NCBI GenBank assembly: GCA_946481135.1
Contig: CAMLMQ010000145.1
Coordinates: forward strand, 1 to 7,910
DNA: 7,910 nt
Reading direction: 5' to 3'
DNA from: an uncultured Microbacteriaceae bacterium
GTDB taxonomy: Bacteria; Actinomycetota; Actinomycetes; Actinomycetales; Microbacteriaceae
The notes beneath the pieces were generated by a model. It was not told the origin of the DNA and searched no databases. It saw only the letters and a list, made by a program, of their open reading frames with translations. Shown here piece after piece: positions 1-5,682 of this stretch; within the stretch, counting starts at the first letter, position 1, and each line of letters opens with the position of its first letter. The position numbers were made by a program, and so were the translations under genes.

Positions 1-854
1 AGCGAGAAGGCGCTGTCGGGGGAGAGCGCGGCACCCGTGTCGCGGAGCAGCTGCACGCGGGCCTTGATGACGTAGGCGATCGCGTCGCCGAGCACCGTCG
101 TGTACGAGGCGCCGTGGTACGACGGGTCGGGCTCGGTGAGGCCCGGGAACTTGTCGACGTGCTGGCTCCAGGCGAACGTGCCGCCGTCGACGATGACGCC
201 GCCGATCACGGTGCCGTGGCCGCCGAGGAACTTCGTCGCGGAGTGCACGACGATGTCGGCGCCGTGCTCGAACGGACGGATGAGGTACGGCGTCGCGATC
301 GTGTTGTCGACGATGAGGGGCAGGTCGGCGGCGTGCGCGACGCCCGCGACGAGCTCGATGTCGAGGATGTTGATCTTCGGGTTGCCGATCGTCTCGGCGA
401 ACAGCAGCTTGGTGTTGGGGCGGATCGCCGCCTCCCACTCCGCGGCGTCGTCCTGGTTCTCGACGAAGGTGACCTCGATGCCGAGCTTCGCGAGCGTGTA
501 CTTGAAGAGGTTGTAGGTGCCGCCGTAGATCGACGACGACGAGACGATGTGGTCGCCCGCACCCGCGATGTTGAGGATGGAGTAGGTGATCGCGCTCGAG
601 CCCGACGCGGTCGCGAGGGCCGCCGTGCCGCCTTCGAGAGCCGCGAGGCGCTCCTCGATGACCGCCTGGGTCGGGTTCATGATGCGGGTGTAGATGTTGC
701 CGAACTCGGCGAGCGCGAAGAGGTTCTTGGCGTGGTCGGCGGAGTTGAAGACGTACGAGGTCGTCTTGTAGATCGGCGTCGCGCGCGCGTTCGTGACGGG
801 GTCGGGCGCGGCCCCGGAGTGGATCTGCTTGGTCTCGAACTTCCAGTCCGACAT
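1..854 (-). CDS. metY: O-acetylhomoserine sulfhydrylase (aminocarboxypropyltransferase), 3' end outside window
   Basis: A PLP-dependent enzyme of the Cys/Met metabolism family. The family makes homocysteine from O-acetylhomoserine and sulfide in the cytoplasm, the direct-sulfhydrylation route to methionine. The window holds the N-terminal 284 codons; full-length members are about 430-445 residues, so the C-terminal domain is missing only because of the window edge. Visible landmarks are Y55 and R57 in [12 protein letters not shown] (phosphate contacts made across the dimer), the SGSSA turn at 84-88, Y110 in SSSIYGG (stacks on PLP), D183 in VDNT (PLP ring nitrogen), and K208 in [10 protein letters not shown], the Schiff-base lysine. 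The long GHGTVIGG stretch after the lysine favours MetY over MetB or MetZ. The ATG start gives the normal family N-terminus ([12 protein letters not shown]) and is preceded by a strong AAGGAG ribosome site 5 nt away. A TAGGCT -10-like hexamer lies just upstream. The gene reads away from the acyltransferase-side intergenic gap. Confidence 0.95.
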   Translation of the reverse strand, partial: MSDWKFETKQIHSGAAPDPVTNARATPIYKTTSYVFNSADHAKNLFALAEFGNIYTRIMNPTQAVIEERLAALEGGTAALATASGSSAITYSILNIAGAGDHIVSSSSIYGGTYNLFKYTLAKLGIEVTFVENQDDAAEWEAAIRPNTKLLFAETIGNPKINILDIELVAGVAHAADLPLIVDNTIATPYLIRPFEHGADIVVHSATKFLGGHGTVIGGVIVDGGTFAWSQHVDKFPGLTEPDPSYHGASYTTVLGDAIAYVIKARVQLLRDTGAALSPDSAFS

Positions 855-859
855 GGGTG

Positions 860-865
860 CTCCTT
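860..865 (-). promoter_or_regulatory. Shine-Dalgarno site of metY
   Basis: On the minus strand the bases before the metY ATG read AAGGAGCACCC, with AAGGAG 5 nt from the start. It is a strong match to the 16S rRNA tail. It contrasts with five other genes in the window, which have no leader at all, so metY is translated by the conventional route. Confidence 0.85.
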
Positions 866-882
866 GGTCGTGGTGAACGCCA

Positions 883-903
883 GCGAGCCTAGGTCGGGCT
901 CGC
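883..903. repeat. 7-bp inverted repeat over the metY promoter
   Basis: GCGAGCC (883-889) and GGCTCGC (897-903) are perfect inverted copies separated by 7 nt. The left arm covers most of the proposed metY -10 hexamer. Two readings are possible: a regulator binding site for metY, or a short GC stem ending transcripts from the acyltransferase, whose stop codon is at 937-939. There is no T-tract after the stem in the acyltransferase direction. Neither role is proven; a 7-bp match in GC-rich DNA can also be chance. Confidence 0.35.
886..891 (-). promoter_or_regulatory. Putative metY -10 element (TAGGCT)
   Basis: The minus strand reads TAGGCT here, the same hexamer found before the MFS and ung genes. 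A start site about 7 nt downstream would give a short leader of roughly 25 nt containing the AAGGAG site. No convincing -35 box is visible. The hexamer lies within a 7-bp inverted repeat (883-903), so it may be under operator control. Confidence 0.5.
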
Positions 904-936
904 GGGAAGGGCCACCGCCGACGCAACGGAGCGTAA

Positions 937-2025
937 TCAGGGCGACGGCGCGTCCCGCCGGGATCCCACCGCATCCGTGCGGGAGGCGCCCACGAGGTCG
1001 TCGGTGTCGCGGAACAGCCACTGCGGCTTCGGCTCGATGAGCGGGCGGAAGATCCGCCGCACGGCGGGGCTCGCGAGGATGATCGAGATCGCCGTCGACG
1101 CGAACACCATCGTGAGCAGCCACGTCGCCGAGGCGTGGTCGTCGCGGAGCACCCCCGACTCCCGCAGCGGATAGAGCACGAAGCTGTGCAGCAGGTAGAC
1201 GTACATCGTCGCCTGCCCGAAGGCGCTGAAGAAGGTCTCGCGCCGCGGGATGAGCAGGAAGAACGCGGCGCTCAGCACGGTCGCGAGCAGGATGAGCCCG
1301 AGGCGCAGCAGTCCGGCCCACCACTCGTCTTCGCCGAGCGCGCGGTAGGAGTCGTCGTAGAAGAACCAGTACTGCAGCTCGAACTCGCGGAACACCTGCA
1401 CGTTGAGCGCGACCGCGGCGAGCCACGCGCCCATCACCGCCGCGGCGAGCGCCCGCCACGCCCACACGACGCCGCCGAGGTCGCGCCACCGCTGTACGAC
1501 GTCCCACTGCCGCAGCTGCCAGCCGAGGAGGAAGAACGGAAGGATGCCGATCGCACGCGAGAGCGAGAAGGTCGAGTCGACGTTGGCGAGGTAGCCCACG
1601 CCTACGCTCAGCAGCACCGCCCAGACGAGCGGCCAGCGCAGCAGCACGAGGTAGGGGAGCACGAGCCGGAAGATCGCGAGCGCGAGCAGGAACCACATCG
1701 TCCACGACGGCTCCGTCGGGTTGAACGCGGCGCGGCCCTCGACGAGCCACTTCACGAGGCTCCAGATGGTCTCGAAGATCGCGTACGGGATGACGAAGTC
1801 GGTGAGCACGCGCCGCATCCCGCGGGTCGTGGGCGGCGACGCCTTCGAGAAGTAGCCGCTGATGATCGCGAACGCCGGCATGTGGAACGCGTAGATGAAG
1901 AGGTAGAGGGTGAGGGCGTTCGAGGAGTCGAGCGTCTGGCGCTGGATGGCGTGACCCATGACCACGAGCACGATGCACCCGAACCGGGCGTTGTCCCAGA
2001 GCGGGATGCGGCGAGTGGCCCTCAC
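937..2025 (-). CDS. Membrane acyltransferase, acyltransferase-3 / fucose 4-O-acetylase type
   Basis: A 362-residue polytopic membrane protein of the acyltransferase-3 family. The family moves acyl groups, usually acetyl, onto sugars of cell-surface glycans or other exported molecules. The N-terminus has the family core: [24 protein letters not shown], with H25 in a first helix; then [13 protein letters not shown] (H48), the short ISGYF form typical of the NolL/fucose 4-O-acetylase branch; MWFLLAL at 110-116; and YLLHSF near 275-282. About ten hydrophobic helices follow each other to residue 320, and the last 40 residues are charged and probably cytoplasmic. The start is GTG. It is preferred because a TAGGGT hexamer sits exactly 6 nt upstream, there is no ribosome site, and the N-terminus matches the family. 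It is divergent from the SDR gene across 36 bp. The substrate cannot be read from the sequence. Confidence 0.88.
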   Translation of the reverse strand: MRATRRIPLWDNARFGCIVLVVMGHAIQRQTLDSSNALTLYLFIYAFHMPAFAIISGYFSKASPPTTRGMRRVLTDFVIPYAIFETIWSLVKWLVEGRAAFNPTEPSWTMWFLLALAIFRLVLPYLVLLRWPLVWAVLLSVGVGYLANVDSTFSLSRAIGILPFFLLGWQLRQWDVVQRWRDLGGVVWAWRALAAAVMGAWLAAVALNVQVFREFELQYWFFYDDSYRALGEDEWWAGLLRLGLILLATVLSAAFFLLIPRRETFFSAFGQATMYVYLLHSFVLYPLRESGVLRDDHASATWLLTMVFASTAISIILASPAVRRIFRPLIEPKPQWLFRDTDDLVGASRTDAVGSRRDAPSP

Positions 2026-2031
2026 GCGTCG

Positions 2032-2037
2032 ACCCTA
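2032..2037 (-). promoter_or_regulatory. Leaderless -10 element (TAGGGT) of the acyltransferase gene
   Basis: On the minus strand TAGGGT is followed by exactly 6 nt (CGACGC) and then the GTG start. TANNNT 6-7 nt before a start codon is the known mark of leaderless genes in Actinobacteria: the transcript begins at the first base of the start codon. No ribosome-binding site is present, which agrees. Confidence 0.65.
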
Positions 2038-2049
2038 AGCGATGCACCC

Positions 2050-2055
2050 TACGGT
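2050..2055 (+). promoter_or_regulatory. Leaderless -10 element (TACGGT) of the SDR gene
   Basis: TACGGT is followed by 6 nt (GGAGTC) and the ATG at 2062. The spacing equals that at four other starts in this window. The GGAG in the gap could be mistaken for a ribosome site but lies only 2 nt from the ATG, too close to work as one. The divergent acyltransferase -10 element is only 12 bp away, so the two promoters share DNA. Confidence 0.6.
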
Positions 2056-2061
2056 GGAGTC

Positions 2062-2841
2062 ATGGGCAGACGCGTGGTCGTGACGGGGGCGAGTTCCGGC
2101 ATCGGGGAGGCGACGGCGCGGCGATTCGCGGCGCACGGCTGGTCGGTGGTCGGGGTCGCGCGCCGCGCCGAGCGGCTCGAGGCGCTCGCCGCCGAGCTCG
2201 GCGACGCCTTCACCCCGATCGTCGCCGACCTCACGGACGCCGACGACGTCGCCCGGGCGACCGCGGGGATCGCCGCGGCGGGCCCCGTGCACGCGCTCGT
2301 GAACAACGCGGGCGGGGCGTTCGGGATGGCGAGCGTCGAGCACGGCGACCCCGCCGACTGGCGTGCCATGTTCGAGATCAACGTGCTCGCCGTGAAGAAC
2401 GTCGTCGCGGCGCTGCTGCCCGCGTTGCGCGCGGGCGCCCGGGATGCCGGCAACGCCGACATCGTCACCGTCACCTCGATCGCGGCGCACGTCGCCTACG
2501 AGGGGGGTGCCGGGTACAACGCCGCGAAGGCGGGTGCGCACATGCTAACCGCGGTGCTGCGGCTCGAGCTCGCGGGCGAGCCGATCCGCGTCGTGGAGGT
2601 CGCCCCCGGCATGGTCAAGACCGACGAGTTCTCGCTCGTGCGGTTCGGCGGCGACCGGCAGAAGGCGGATGCCGTCTATGCGGGGGTCGAGGCTCCGCTC
2701 GTCGCCGACGACATCGCCGAGGCGATCGTGCACGCCGTCGAGCTGCCCGGCCACGTCAACCTCGACCTCGTGACGATCAAGCCCGTCGCCCAGGCCGCCC
2801 CGCACAAGGTCGTGCGCGGCCCCCTCGCCCCGAAGCACTGA
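2062..2841 (+). CDS. Short-chain dehydrogenase/reductase (SDR), YdfG-like
   Basis: A 259-residue classical SDR oxidoreductase with a complete Rossmann core. The cofactor loop is TGASSGIG (8-15). ARR at 33-35, after the second strand, suggests NADP(H) rather than NAD(H). NNAG is at 81-84, the helix Asn at N107, the catalytic Ser at S139 (TVTSIAAH), and the YxxxK pair is Y152/K156. The C-terminal VNLDLVTIKPVAQAA resembles the end of YdfG-type 3-hydroxy acid (serine/allo-threonine) dehydrogenases. That subfamily is a likely guess, but the substrate is not proven. The reading frame is open far upstream (to 1135), but that part is antisense to the acyltransferase and of arginine/glutamate-rich shadow composition. 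ATG 2062 gives the exact SDR N-terminus (MGRRVVVTGASSGIG) and has a leaderless -10 element. The stop is 3 bp from the MFS stop on the other strand. Confidence 0.92.
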   Translation: MGRRVVVTGASSGIGEATARRFAAHGWSVVGVARRAERLEALAAELGDAFTPIVADLTDADDVARATAGIAAAGPVHALVNNAGGAFGMASVEHGDPADWRAMFEINVLAVKNVVAALLPALRAGARDAGNADIVTVTSIAAHVAYEGGAGYNAAKAGAHMLTAVLRLELAGEPIRVVEVAPGMVKTDEFSLVRFGGDRQKADAVYAGVEAPLVADDIAEAIVHAVELPGHVNLDLVTIKPVAQAAPHKVVRGPLAPKH

Positions 2842-2844
2842 CCC

Positions 2845-4368
2845 CTAGCTTCGCTGTTCGCCCGATTCGCCCCGTTCGAGCGCGCTCGACAGGGGCGGAT
2901 CGGGCAAATAGCCGTCCACCGCCTGCTCCTCCTCGGTGTCGGCGAACGCGAGCTTGGGCACGAAGAACAGCAGCACGGTCGCGACGACCGCCGTGCCGCC
3001 GCAGATCGCCCAGGCCGTGTAGTAGCCCGACAGGCTCGCCGCGGTGCCTGCCCCCGCGACGACGCCGGTCGCGAGCACGAGGCCGAACGTGGCCGACGCG
3101 AAGGCGCCGCCGATCGTCTTCGTCGTGTTGGTGAGCCCCGTCGCGACGCCCGTCTGCCCGCGCGGCGCGGCGGCGGCGGCCGCGGCGGGCAGCGCGGCGA
3201 CGAGCGCCCCCGAGCCGAGCCCGGCGATGCAGATGCAGATGAGCACCTGCGCGAGGTCGTCGTGGAAGGGGATGAGCGCGAAGTACCCGACCGCCACGAG
3301 ACCGGTCGCCGCGATGAGCGCGAGCCGCGGCGAGCTGCGGCGCGCGAACACCGCGAAGAGCACCGCCCCGACGATGAGCGACACGAGGTAGATGCCGATG
3401 ACGATCGACCGCATCCCCGAACCGAGGCCCAGACCGTAGCCGACGACCTCGGGGTCGGTGCCGGCGAACGTCGACAGCGGGATCTGCGCGCCCAGCACGC
3501 TGATCCCGAAGAGCCCCGCGGTGACCTGCACGGGCCACATGTTCTTCTGCGCGACCATGCGCAGGTCGATCGCGGGGTCGTCGCGGCCGAGCACCCAGCG
3601 GCCGAACGGAATGAACGACGCCAGGCCCGCCGCCATGAGCACCCACACCCACCACGTGCCGGGGCCGTTGAGCCGCAGGAAGGTGAGCGACGACGTCGTG
3701 AGCAGCAGCGCGAACGACAGCAGGACGAAGCCGACGAAGTCGAGGCTGCGGTCGGGCACCGGCTCCGACTCGGGCACCCCGAAGAGGATGGCGAAGAACG
3801 CGAGCGTGACGATGATCGCCGGGATCATGAGCGTGAGCGTCACGTTCTGCTCGAAGACGCCGAACAGCGCCCCGCTGCCGAGGGCTCCGAGGATCGCCCC
3901 GAGTTCGAGCGCGACGACGAGCAGGCCCGCGGCCCGCCGCGTCTGCGAGACCCCGGTCTTCGACCGGCGCCCCTTGTCGAAGATGAGGGCGACCTCCAGC
4001 GGCAGCCACACGGCGTAGAACCCCTGCAGCGCCCACGCGATGAGGAAGGTCGTGAAGTCGCCCGAGAACGCGAGCCACCACGACGCGGCCGCGGTGAGCG
4101 CGGTCGAGACCAACAGCATCCTCTTGTGACCGAACATGTCGCCGAGCTTCGCGAGGATCGGCACCGCGAGAGCCGAGAGCAGCAGCTGCGCCGCCTCGAA
4201 CCAGTTGAAGTCGGCGTCGGTGATGCCGAGGTGCACGACGAGGTCGCTGATGAGCGGGATGTAGTAGCCCTGCAGCACACCGCTCGTGATCTCGAGCAGG
4301 AACAGGAAACCGACCAGCGCGAACGTGATCTGCGCGAGGGACCGCGGCGTCCCCGGGGCATTCGTCAT
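2845..4368 (-). CDS. MFS transporter, 14-helix drug:H+ antiporter (DHA2-like) type
   Basis: A 507-residue inner-membrane transporter of the major facilitator superfamily, probably exporting a small molecule by proton exchange. About 14 hydrophobic helices can be drawn, from residues 12-34 to 450-471, as in the DHA2 drug-efflux group. The loop between helices 2 and 3 carries the MFS motif A as KLGDMFGHKRML (74-85). A glycine-rich helix near 155-170 (LGAILGALGSGALFG) is like the antiporter motif C. An alanine run at 395-401 is coded by repeated GCG/GCC codons and is probably not a real repeat element. The ATG start fits a TAGGCT hexamer 6 nt upstream, and there is no ribosome site. The tail after helix 14 is acidic (ADTEEEQ). 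It ends in about 20 residues with unusual codons (TAT, TTG, GAT, three GAA, CGA) that coincide with the 2860-2905 hairpin. The substrate is unknown. Confidence 0.9.
   Translation of the reverse strand: MTNAPGTPRSLAQITFALVGFLFLLEITSGVLQGYYIPLISDLVVHLGITDADFNWFEAAQLLLSALAVPILAKLGDMFGHKRMLLVSTALTAAASWWLAFSGDFTTFLIAWALQGFYAVWLPLEVALIFDKGRRSKTGVSQTRRAAGLLVVALELGAILGALGSGALFGVFEQNVTLTLMIPAIIVTLAFFAILFGVPESEPVPDRSLDFVGFVLLSFALLLTTSSLTFLRLNGPGTWWVWVLMAAGLASFIPFGRWVLGRDDPAIDLRMVAQKNMWPVQVTAGLFGISVLGAQIPLSTFAGTDPEVVGYGLGLGSGMRSIVIGIYLVSLIVGAVLFAVFARRSSPRLALIAATGLVAVGYFALIPFHDDLAQVLICICIAGLGSGALVAALPAAAAAAAPRGQTGVATGLTNTTKTIGGAFASATFGLVLATGVVAGAGTAASLSGYYTAWAICGGTAVVATVLLFFVPKLAFADTEEEQAVDGYLPDPPLSSALERGESGEQRS
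2860..2905 (+). terminator. Long hairpin, candidate terminator inside the MFS 3' coding end
   Basis: Arms GCCCGATTCGCCCC (2860-2873) and GGGGCGGATCGGGC (2892-2905) pair over 14 positions. The single non-Watson-Crick position (2867/2898) is a G-U pair in plus-strand RNA but an A-C mismatch in minus-strand RNA. After a 2x2 internal loop the stem continues with the perfect palindrome TCGAGCGCGCTCGA (2876-2889). The structure starts 18 nt after the SDR stop codon, where a terminator is expected, and lies within the last codons of the convergent MFS gene. Neither side has a T-tract, so it would be of the T-less, strong-stem kind seen in high-GC actinobacteria. The better plus-strand pairing suggests it mainly ends the SDR transcript. 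Confidence 0.6.
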
Positions 4369-4374
4369 GGCCGG

Positions 4375-4380
4375 AGCCTA
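4375..4380 (-). promoter_or_regulatory. Leaderless -10 element (TAGGCT) of the MFS gene
   Basis: On the minus strand TAGGCT is followed by 6 nt (CCGGCC) and the ATG at 4368. With the ung element at 4396-4401 it forms a perfect inverted pair (GAGCCTA at 4374-4380, TAGGCTC at 4396-4402). Each gene's -35 region therefore falls on or next to the other's -10 region. Confidence 0.65.
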
Positions 4381-4395
4381 GCGGCGCGGCGCGGT

Positions 4396-4401
4396 TAGGC
4401 T
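4396..4401 (+). promoter_or_regulatory. Leaderless -10 element (TAGGCT) of ung
   Basis: TAGGCT is followed by 6 nt (CGACCC) and the GTG start at 4408. There is no ribosome site, and the distance matches the other leaderless starts. This element is what fixes the GTG as the ung start. Confidence 0.65.
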
Positions 4402-4407
4402 CGACCC

Positions 4408-5094
4408 GTGACCGCCGCGCCCAAGCCCCTCGCCGAGCTGGTCGACGCCGGATGGGCCGCAGCGCTCGAGCCCGTCGCCCCGCGGGTCGCGGCGATGGGT
4501 GAGTTCCTCCGCGCGGAGGTCGCCGCGGGTCGGCGTTATCTCCCCGAGGGCGCCGCCGTGCTGCGCGCCTTCACGCAACCGTTCGACGCGGTGCGGGTGC
4601 TCGTCGTGGGGCAGGATCCGTACCCGACGCCCGGACACCCGATCGGCCTGTCGTTCGCGGTCGATCGACACGTGCGCCCTCTGCCGCGGAGCCTGCAGAA
4701 CATCTACCGCGAGCTGAACGACGACCTCGGCATCCCGCCCGCCTCGCACGGCGACCTCACCGCGTGGACCGACCAGGGCGTGCTCCTGCTCAACCGCGTG
4801 CTGACGGTGCAGGCGGGCGTGTCCGGCTCCCACCGCGGGCGGGGCTGGGAGGAGGTCACCGAGGCCGCCATCCGTGCGCTCGTCGCCCGCGACGCGCCCC
4901 TCGTCGCGATCCTCTGGGGTCGGGATGCGGGCACGCTGCGGCCGCTGCTCGGGGACACGCCGATCGTCGCGTCGGCGCATCCGAGCCCGCTGTCGGCGTC
5001 GAACGGCTTCTTCGGATCCCGTCCGTTCAGCCGCACGAACGACCTGCTGCGCGCGGCCGGGGCCGACCCGGTCGACTGGGGACTCCCGGCCTAG
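4408..5094 (+). CDS. ung: Uracil-DNA glycosylase, family 1
   Basis: A 228-residue enzyme that removes uracil from DNA as the first step of base-excision repair. The family-1 motifs are all present. The water-activating motif is GQDPYP (68-73) with catalytic D70, in the context [16 protein letters not shown]. The sixth residue is Pro where the E. coli enzyme has His, as in other actinobacterial Ung proteins. The uracil-contacting LLLN is at 126-129, and the DNA-intercalation loop HPSPLSA at 191-197 begins with the catalytic His H191. The length matches the family (about 220-230). The start is GTG, supported by the TAGGCT hexamer 6 nt upstream. It is divergent from the MFS gene across 39 bp. 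Its TAG stop codon is also the first three bases of the next gene's -10 element, so ung and the GNAT gene need not share a transcript. Confidence 0.95.
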   Translation: MTAAPKPLAELVDAGWAAALEPVAPRVAAMGEFLRAEVAAGRRYLPEGAAVLRAFTQPFDAVRVLVVGQDPYPTPGHPIGLSFAVDRHVRPLPRSLQNIYRELNDDLGIPPASHGDLTAWTDQGVLLLNRVLTVQAGVSGSHRGRGWEEVTEAAIRALVARDAPLVAILWGRDAGTLRPLLGDTPIVASAHPSPLSASNGFFGSRPFSRTNDLLRAAGADPVDWGLPA

Positions 5095-5097
5095 GAT
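5092..5097 (+). promoter_or_regulatory. Leaderless -10 element (TAGGAT) of the GNAT-VOC unit, overlapping the ung stop
   Basis: TAGGAT is followed by 6 nt (CGAGCC) and the ATG at 5104. Its first three bases are the ung stop codon. It gives the GNAT-VOC pair its own start of transcription despite a gap of only 9 bp after ung, and it supports ATG 5104 as the true start. Confidence 0.6.
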
Positions 5098-5103
5098 CGA
5101 GCC

Positions 5104-5682
5104 ATGCTGGAGGAGGAGTACAACCCGCGGCGCAGACTGCCGCGCCACCTCCGCCCCGCTCCGCCGCCCGAACCCGAGTTCTCCTACGAACTCCGGGATG
5201 CGACCGAGCGCGACATCCCCGACATGCGCGAGATCTACAACCACTACGTCGCCAACTCGACGGTCACGTTCGACGAGGAACCGATCACGCTCAAGCAGTT
5301 GCGCCGCAAGTTCGCCGACGCGCAGAAGCTCGGCTACCCGTGGCTCGTCGCCGAGTCGCCGAGCGGCCAGGTGCTCGGATACGCCTACGTACTGCCGTGG
5401 AAGCCGAAGGCGGCCTACCGGTTCACGGTCGAGAACTCGATCTACCTGCGCGCCGCCGCGACCGGCAAGGGTCTCGGTCGGTCACTCATGGCGGAGCTGC
5501 TGCCCCGCGCGAAGAAGGCCGGCGTCAAGGAGGTCGTGGCCGTCATCGCCGACAAGGGCGCGGAGGCCTCGATCAAGCTGCACCGCGACTTCGGGTTCAC
5601 CGAGATCGGCCACATGGGCAAGGTCGGCTTCAAGTTCGGCCGCTGGCTCGGCACGTACCTCATGCAGAAGAGTCTCAAATGA
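5104..5682 (+). CDS. GNAT N-acetyltransferase, phosphinothricin acetyltransferase (PAT) type
   Basis: A 192-residue cytoplasmic acetyltransferase of the GNAT fold, closest in pattern to the PAT/Bar-like group that acetylates amino groups of small molecules from acetyl-CoA. Signature stretches in order are YELRDATERDIPDMREIYNHYV (28-49), STVTFDEEP (52-60), GYPWLVAE (77-84), GYAYVLPWKPKAAYRFTVE (92-110), the acetyl-CoA loop ATGKGLG (119-125), ASIKLHRDFGF (155-165) and VGFKFGRWLGTYLMQ (174-188). The known family counterparts are NSTVTFDEEP, NEASIxLHxxxGF and VGxKFGRW. The natural substrate is not known; many genomic members are not true resistance genes. The first 27 residues are extra to the fold, basic and proline-rich (NPRRRLPRHLRPAPPPEPEF), but the leaderless -10 element supports this start. 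The stop overlaps the VOC start as ATGA, so the two are coupled. Confidence 0.88.
   Translation: MLEEEYNPRRRLPRHLRPAPPPEPEFSYELRDATERDIPDMREIYNHYVANSTVTFDEEPITLKQLRRKFADAQKLGYPWLVAESPSGQVLGYAYVLPWKPKAAYRFTVENSIYLRAAATGKGLGRSLMAELLPRAKKAGVKEVVAVIADKGAEASIKLHRDFGFTEIGHMGKVGFKFGRWLGTYLMQKSLK

Noticed and set aside
68..73. Residues 68-73 of Ung (GQDPYP instead of GQDPYH) as a possible active-site change (coordinates here are protein residues)
   Set aside because: Pro at this place is the normal actinobacterial form; D70 and the HPSPLSA histidine are intact, so the enzyme should be active.
114..1040. Plus-strand open frame of 308 residues opposite metY
   Set aside because: Arg/Asp/Glu/Val-rich antisense shadow of metY; metY has a complete set of catalytic residues and an SD site, and this frame has neither family features nor a ribosome site.
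1135..2061. Upstream extension of the SDR frame
   Set aside because: Low-complexity charged translation antisense to the acyltransferase; the Rossmann motif begins right after ATG 2062, which has its own -10 element.
3164..3187. GCG/GCC simple repeat in the MFS gene (a similar run lies near 5954-5970 in the VOC gene)
   Set aside because: Encodes alanine runs in frame in a GC-rich genome; ordinary codon-level repetition rather than a repeat element.
3262..4398. Plus-strand 378-residue frame opposite the MFS gene
   Set aside because: Translation is almost only Arg, Glu, Asp, His and Pro, typical of antisense frames in GC-rich DNA; the minus strand has a clear 14-helix transporter.
4764..5678. 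Long upstream extension of the VOC frame
   Set aside because: Overlaps ung and GNAT in another frame and has Pro/Arg-rich composition; the VOC fold starts at ATG 5679, in an ATGA overlap.
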